Source: JAVBLP01 sp052034625
Lineage (GTDB): Bacteria > Elusimicrobiota > Endomicrobiia > Endomicrobiales > Endomicrobiaceae
NCBI GenBank assembly: GCA_052034625.1
Contig: JBPOII010000003.1
Coordinates: forward strand, 1-28,224
Length of the DNA: 28,224 bases
Direction of reading: 5' to 3'
The notes under the pieces are model-generated. The model made no database searches and was not told the DNA's origin. It saw nothing but the letters and a program-made list of their open reading frames with translations. Below, piece after piece: positions 24,800-28,224 of the stretch. Each line of letters begins with the position of its first letter. Position 1 is the first letter of the stretch. Both the position numbers and the translations under genes were made by a program.

Positions 24800-26473
24800 A
24801 TGAAAAAATTGAAAATTTTTATCAGCAATAATAGAGTTTGGGTGATAATCGGGACAATTATTTTTCTTTTGATAGTAGCTGCCATATATGGTATGAGCAA
24901 ACTCGACTCCTTTTACAGAACGATGACGCTTGCAACTATGCCAATTCATATTCTAGTCGCTTTTGCAAGTGCTGCGGCATTTGTAACAATGTATATGCTT
25001 TTCTTAAGAGGCGGTTTCAGCCAGATGAAGAAAAGCAAAGTAAAATCTGACGACATTAAAGTCAGCTTTAATGAAGTTATAGGGCTTGAAGGTGCAAAGA
25101 GAGAAGCTCTTGAAGTTGTACAACTCATACGCGACAGAAAACAGCTTCAGAAGATCGGCGGAAAAATAATCAAAGGTCTGCTTTTGATGGGACCTCCGGG
25201 ATGCGGTAAAACTTTGTTGGCAAAAGCAATAGCAACTGAATGCGGAATCCCGTTCATATCTATGGCAGGCAGCGAATTTGTTGAAGTTTTTGTCGGTGTC
25301 GGTGCAAGCAGGGTAAGAAATCTCTTTAAGAAAGCCAGAGAATATGCTTATACTGACGGTGCTTGTATAATATTTATAGATGAAATTGAAGTTATAGGAA
25401 GGGGAAGAACTTTCTCATATATGGGCGGCGGGGAAGAAACAAATAGCACACAAAACCAATTGCTTGTAGAAATGGACGGGCTTGAAAGCAAAAAGAGCAA
25501 TGTTATAGTCATAGCAGCGACCAATGCGAAGGAAGAAGTTTTAGATAAAGCACTTTTAAGACCTGGAAGGTTTGACAGAAAGATAACAATAACTCTTCCA
25601 AATCTTAAGGAAAGGCAGCAACTGTTTGAGTTTTATTTGGATAAAGTTAATGTTGCACCTGATATAAAAGTTGACAGACTTGCAAAAAAAGCTGTTTATA
25701 AATCTCCTGCTGATATTGAAAATATAGTTAAAGAAGCCGCTTTGATCGCAACAAGAAAGAATAAGGATGCGGTCGATATGCAGGATATGTCTGAAGCTAT
25801 GGACAGAATAGATCTAGGAATGGAAACACATCTGGAAATGACGCCTAATGAGCTTGAATGGACAGCATATCATGAAGCTGGCCATGCTATAGCACTGTAT
25901 TTGCTTCATCCTACAGATGATGTTTTTAAAGTTACGGTCAAATCCCACCAGGGATCTCTCGGTCTTGTTGCTCATCATCCCAGGGAAGAACTCCATACGC
26001 ACAATAAAGAAAAACTTACGGCTGATATAATAGTTGCTCTTTCAGGTTATGCTGCTGAAAAAATCAAATACGGCACTACGTCTAATGGAGTAAGTTCCGA
26101 TTTTAAAAAAGCAATGTATATTGCCAATATGATGGTTTGGCAGCTTGGTATGGGTGCAAGCGGTTATATCGGAGATTTTTCTATCATTCCTAAAGAGGCT
26201 CTTTCTTCAAGTCTCAAAGAAAAATTGAACAATGAAACAAATGCAATATTAAATTCCTGTCTTGCAAATGTTGAAGAATTCCTTAAAGAGAACTGGGATG
26301 CAGTTGACGCAGTGGCAAAAAGGCTGCTTGTAGACAAAGAGCTTGATTTCGATGCTTTGGAAGAAATTTTAGATACTTTAGGAAAAAAGAAAAAGTCACT
26401 TTCGGATGTTGCTGTGAGAAGTTTTGATAAAGGTATTAAACCGGCTTTAGATAATAATACGGATATTGTATGA
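24800..26473 (+). CDS. FtsH-like membrane AAA+ zinc metalloprotease with minimal periplasmic loop
   Basis: Membrane-anchored ATP-dependent protease of the FtsH/M41 family, which extracts and degrades membrane and cytosolic proteins as a hexamer. Visible features: TM1 (residues 13-32), a loop of only about 15 residues, TM2 (about 48-69), Walker A GPPGCGKT (131-138), pore loop F-V-G (164-166), Walker B I-I-F-I-D-E (190-195), second region of homology with R254 and R257, zinc site HEAGH (358-362) and the expected third ligand D434 in S-S-D-F. At 557 residues it is shorter than E. coli FtsH (644), mainly because the periplasmic domain is missing. The usual I-D-E-I-D is I-D-E-I-E. The start is ATG with AAGAGG (24788-24793) 6 nt upstream. 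All catalytic residues are intact, so it should be active. It overlaps the next gene by 4 bp. It may be a paralogue of a canonical FtsH elsewhere in the genome. Confidence 0.93.
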   Translation: MKKLKIFISNNRVWVIIGTIIFLLIVAAIYGMSKLDSFYRTMTLATMPIHILVAFASAAAFVTMYMLFLRGGFSQMKKSKVKSDDIKVSFNEVIGLEGAKREALEVVQLIRDRKQLQKIGGKIIKGLLLMGPPGCGKTLLAKAIATECGIPFISMAGSEFVEVFVGVGASRVRNLFKKAREYAYTDGACIIFIDEIEVIGRGRTFSYMGGGEETNSTQNQLLVEMDGLESKKSNVIVIAATNAKEEVLDKALLRPGRFDRKITITLPNLKERQQLFEFYLDKVNVAPDIKVDRLAKKAVYKSPADIENIVKEAALIATRKNKDAVDMQDMSEAMDRIDLGMETHLEMTPNELEWTAYHEAGHAIALYLLHPTDDVFKVTVKSHQGSLGLVAHHPREELHTHNKEKLTADIIVALSGYAAEKIKYGTTSNGVSSDFKKAMYIANMMVWQLGMGASGYIGDFSIIPKEALSSSLKEKLNNETNAILNSCLANVEEFLKENWDAVDAVAKRLLVDKELDFDALEEILDTLGKKKKSLSDVAVRSFDKGIKPALDNNTDIV

Positions 26474-27234
26474 AAATAAAGCTGCTGTCAATACTAATTC
26501 CTATAAGTTTTTTATTTTTTTCCGCCTCATGCGGTGTAAGTTATCCCAAGGAAACATTGGTTCAGGATCTTGAGGCAAAAGTTTTTAAAGAGACTGGTGT
26601 TGAAGCGAAAGTTTATTCTATAGGACGTACTCTTTATCTTGATATGGAACTTGATGACCTTGTTTCACAAGATCAGGAGAAAGCTTATAGAGCTATGATG
26701 AATATGCAGTCAGGATTATCTTTAATAACAAGGGTGGTTCTCAGCAGCGACGCCGGAATAAAATATATGGTCGTAAGTGCTTTTGACTCTAATAGGACAA
26801 TTCTTTTTCGTTCAGTTTCAAGTATTAATGATGTAAAGGATTACTTTTATTATAAGATCTCGCGTGAAGATTATTTGTCAAGGAATCTGTTTGAGATAGA
26901 AGTTGCGAGAACAGCATCAGACTCTATTGAGGATAGACATGATATAAGTGATAATGAGTTTGTAGGCAGGATGATAGTTTCAAATGTAGGGATGGGTTCG
27001 AGAAATAATCCGGGTCTTGGTTCTCTGATATCTATGCTTCAGTTGAAATATGAGGATGTAGACAGTGAAGGAAATCTTATATTTTCTACAGTTTCGGATA
27101 TAGATACTAAAGCGGAAGCTGTTATAGGTACGATTCTTAAAAATGAAACAAGAAAATATTCGCAGAAGTACGAAATAGATTTTAAGAAGATAAAATTGTT
27201 AAACCGTGCCAATAATTCTGTTATTGAAATTTAG
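26470..27234 (+). CDS. Putative lipoprotein, unknown function
   Basis: A 254-residue protein with a signal peptide: two basic residues, a hydrophobic core (about residues 5-17), then F-S-A-S-C with Cys21 as probable lipidation site. The -3 residue is Ser rather than the usual Leu, so the lipobox is acceptable but not ideal. The rest looks like a mixed alpha/beta soluble domain, with a K-E-T-G-V-E-A-K-V-Y-S segment and alternating strands and no cysteines beyond Cys21. I recognise no family. Its ATG overlaps the stop of the FtsH-like gene in an ATGA, which suggests translational coupling and a shared promoter. A secreted partner or adaptor for the truncated FtsH-like protease is an inference from this pairing. 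It is followed by a convergent sirtuin gene after 121 bp with no clear terminator. Confidence 0.82.
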   Translation: MKIKLLSILIPISFLFFSASCGVSYPKETLVQDLEAKVFKETGVEAKVYSIGRTLYLDMELDDLVSQDQEKAYRAMMNMQSGLSLITRVVLSSDAGIKYMVVSAFDSNRTILFRSVSSINDVKDYFYYKISREDYLSRNLFEIEVARTASDSIEDRHDISDNEFVGRMIVSNVGMGSRNNPGLGSLISMLQLKYEDVDSEGNLIFSTVSDIDTKAEAVIGTILKNETRKYSQKYEIDFKKIKLLNRANNSVIEI

Positions 27235-27355
27235 GTTGATATTTAAAGTTTGTGCTGAAGGAATGGATTTGCTTTCTCTTTTGCCGGACTTGAAAGAATA
27301 TTTGTTAATGGTACAGCTGTTTCAGACAGAAAAATACTTTCAACCGCATAATATA

Positions 27356-28093
27356 TTAACCGACACAAATACTCTCTATTTTTTTCATTGCTTCTCCGGC
27401 TTTCATAGGTATAAAAATATCTGTAATTCTATCTGTAAAAAATGAAGGAGTCGGATTGATCTCAATAGTTAAGGCTCCATTTTGTTTAGCTTGAACAGGA
27501 AGAGAAGCTGCCGGAAATACTGTTCCGGTTGAACCGATAATAAGTATCAGATCGCACATTAAAGAAGCTTGCACTGACATACTCATATCATATTCAGGCA
27601 ATTGTTCGCCGAAAAAAACAAAATCGGGCTTTAGTATTTGTCCGCATTTTTTACATTTGGGAGGGGTTTTTAAGTCAAAATCCGCAGCTGAATATCTGCT
27701 GCCGTCATACATGCAATGCAGCCTTCCTGCATTGCCGTGCAGTTCATAAACTGTTTTACTTCCGGCTTTTGTATGAAGATCGTCTATATTTTGAGTAATA
27801 ATACATTTGATTATCCCTTCTTTTTCCAATTTGGCGAGAGCCAAATGGGCTGCATTCGGTTTTGCTTCCAAAGTGCCTTCATAAAAACCGTCGCAAAGCA
27901 TATCCCATGCCTCGTCGGTATGTTGCATAAAATAATTCAATTCAAAAAGCTTTTCTTCATATTTATTCCAAATACCGTTTTCTCCGCGAAAAGGTGCAAT
28001 ACCGCTTTCAACAGAAATTCCTGCACCTGTAAAAGCTATGGCATATTTTGAATTTTTTAAGGCTTTTGCCGCTTCCTGTATTAGATTTTCCAT
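27356..28093 (-). CDS. cobB: NAD-dependent protein deacylase, sirtuin family (Sir2/CobB)
   Basis: Cytosolic sirtuin that removes acyl groups from lysines using NAD, producing nicotinamide and O-acyl-ADP-ribose. Of 245 residues, typical of bacterial Sir2. Motifs: GAGIS (23-27), S-G-I-A-P-F-R-G (30-37, where many members have P-D-F-R), T-Q-N-I-D (100-104), catalytic His119 in E-L-H-G-N, F-F-G-E, and G-S-T-G-T in place of the usual G-T/S-S. Overall it resembles the Thermotoga maritima Sir2 type, and the Tyr-x-x-Arg pair of desuccinylases is not seen. Zinc ligands are Cys127, Cys147 and Cys150, but the expected second Cys is Asp130. The ATG at 28093 has AAGGAG (28102-28107 on the plus coordinates) 8 nt upstream, and a promoter lies just beyond. 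It is convergent with the lipoprotein gene, so it is a separate transcription unit. Confidence 0.95.
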   Translation of the reverse strand: MENLIQEAAKALKNSKYAIAFTGAGISVESGIAPFRGENGIWNKYEEKLFELNYFMQHTDEAWDMLCDGFYEGTLEAKPNAAHLALAKLEKEGIIKCIITQNIDDLHTKAGSKTVYELHGNAGRLHCMYDGSRYSAADFDLKTPPKCKKCGQILKPDFVFFGEQLPEYDMSMSVQASLMCDLILIIGSTGTVFPAASLPVQAKQNGALTIEINPTPSFFTDRITDIFIPMKAGEAMKKIESICVG

Positions 28094-28132
28094 AATAAGA
28101 ACTCCTTATTTAGGATATTTGTGGACATTAAT

Positions 28133-28161
28133 ATTATATTAGATAAATCTTTTTATGACAA
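28133..28161 (-). promoter_or_regulatory. Sigma-70-type promoter for the sirtuin gene
   Basis: On the minus strand TTGTCA (28156-28161) and TATAAT (28133-28138) are separated by 17 bp. The -10 box is perfect and the -35 box has one mismatch. Transcription would begin near 28126, giving a leader of about 33 nt that includes the AAGGAG ribosome binding site at 28102-28107. Confidence 0.78.
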
Positions 28162-28171
28162 AATTTCTTAT

Positions 28172-28224
28172 TTGTCGTTCCCCCGCACCTTTTTTGTCAT
28201 TCCCGAAATTAGTAATCGGGGATC
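28172..28224. repeat. Intergenic inverted-repeat element, cut by the window edge
   Basis: Two related starts, TTGTCGTTCCC (from 28172) and TTGTCATTCCC (from 28194), are followed by an inverted repeat. ATTCCCGA (28199-28206) can pair with TCGGGGAT (28216-28223) around a 9-nt loop, with one G-U pair. The form GTCATTCCC...GGGGATC is that of dispersed intergenic palindromes found in many Gram-negative genomes (dRS3/REP-like). The element probably continues beyond the window. Confidence 0.65.

Noticed and set aside
27206..27445. Small plus-strand frame between the lipoprotein and sirtuin genes
   Set aside because: It overlaps the ends of both real genes, has no ribosome binding site, and its product looks random.
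27716..28051. Plus-strand open frame of 111 codons opposite the sirtuin gene
   Set aside because: The minus-strand sirtuin has all family motifs, a promoter and a ribosome binding site; this frame is its antisense shadow.

Overview
The window is AT-rich bacterial DNA dominated by one enormous plus-strand reading frame. It is open at the left edge of the window and runs without a stop to position 24620, more than 8,200 codons. Three ordinary genes follow: an FtsH-like AAA+ protease, a small lipoprotein overlapping it by 4 bp, and a convergent sirtuin. Giant genes of this size, AT-rich composition, good Shine-Dalgarno sites and intergenic ATTCCC...GGGGAT-type repeats suggest a Gram-negative lineage such as Omnitrophota or Elusimicrobiota. 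That placement is an inference from gene style and not from a marker gene.

The giant protein reads as follows. (1) Positions 1-1400: tandem helical repeats of about 97 residues, continuing from before the window. (2) About 2009-3945: nine W-x-x-x-MF repeats of about 70-89 residues. (3) An acidic linker and a hydrophobic/amphipathic segment (4020-4240). (4) About 1,150 residues that look beta-rich (4280-7790). (5) A transmembrane helix followed by a strongly basic stretch (7828-8030), implying that everything before it is extracytoplasmic. (6) A cytosolic helical region (8030-9005). (7) A polytopic membrane block surrounding a GT2-like processive glycosyltransferase domain with D-R-D, E-D and Q-T-R-F motifs (9010-12600). 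(8) A YdcF/DUF218-like domain with a large insert (12825-13850). (9) Four tandem modules of about 600 residues, each an uncharacterised helical domain followed by a guanylate/adenylate-kinase-like P-loop domain (14229-21440). (10) A duplicated 55-residue alpha/beta unit flanking an Ala/Glu/Lys-rich segment with foreign codon choice (21789-22460). (11) An unrecognised alpha/beta C-terminal region (22480-24617).

Downstream, a perfect 10-bp hairpin (24656-24682) follows the giant gene. A near-consensus promoter (24734-24762) then drives the FtsH-like gene and the coupled lipoprotein. The FtsH-like protein has two membrane helices but almost no periplasmic domain. The sirtuin on the minus strand has its own near-consensus promoter (28133-28161) and a strong ribosome binding site, and lacks one of the usual four zinc cysteines. 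The right edge carries the start of an intergenic inverted-repeat element. The gaps (24621-24799, 27235-27355, 28094-28224) are short; nothing further was recognised in 27235-27355.

Taken together, the most striking object is the giant protein itself. It appears to combine a huge repeat-rich outside part, a membrane glycan-synthase-like core and an internal array of four kinase-like P-loop modules in a single chain. I know of no described system with this architecture, but I could not search databases.
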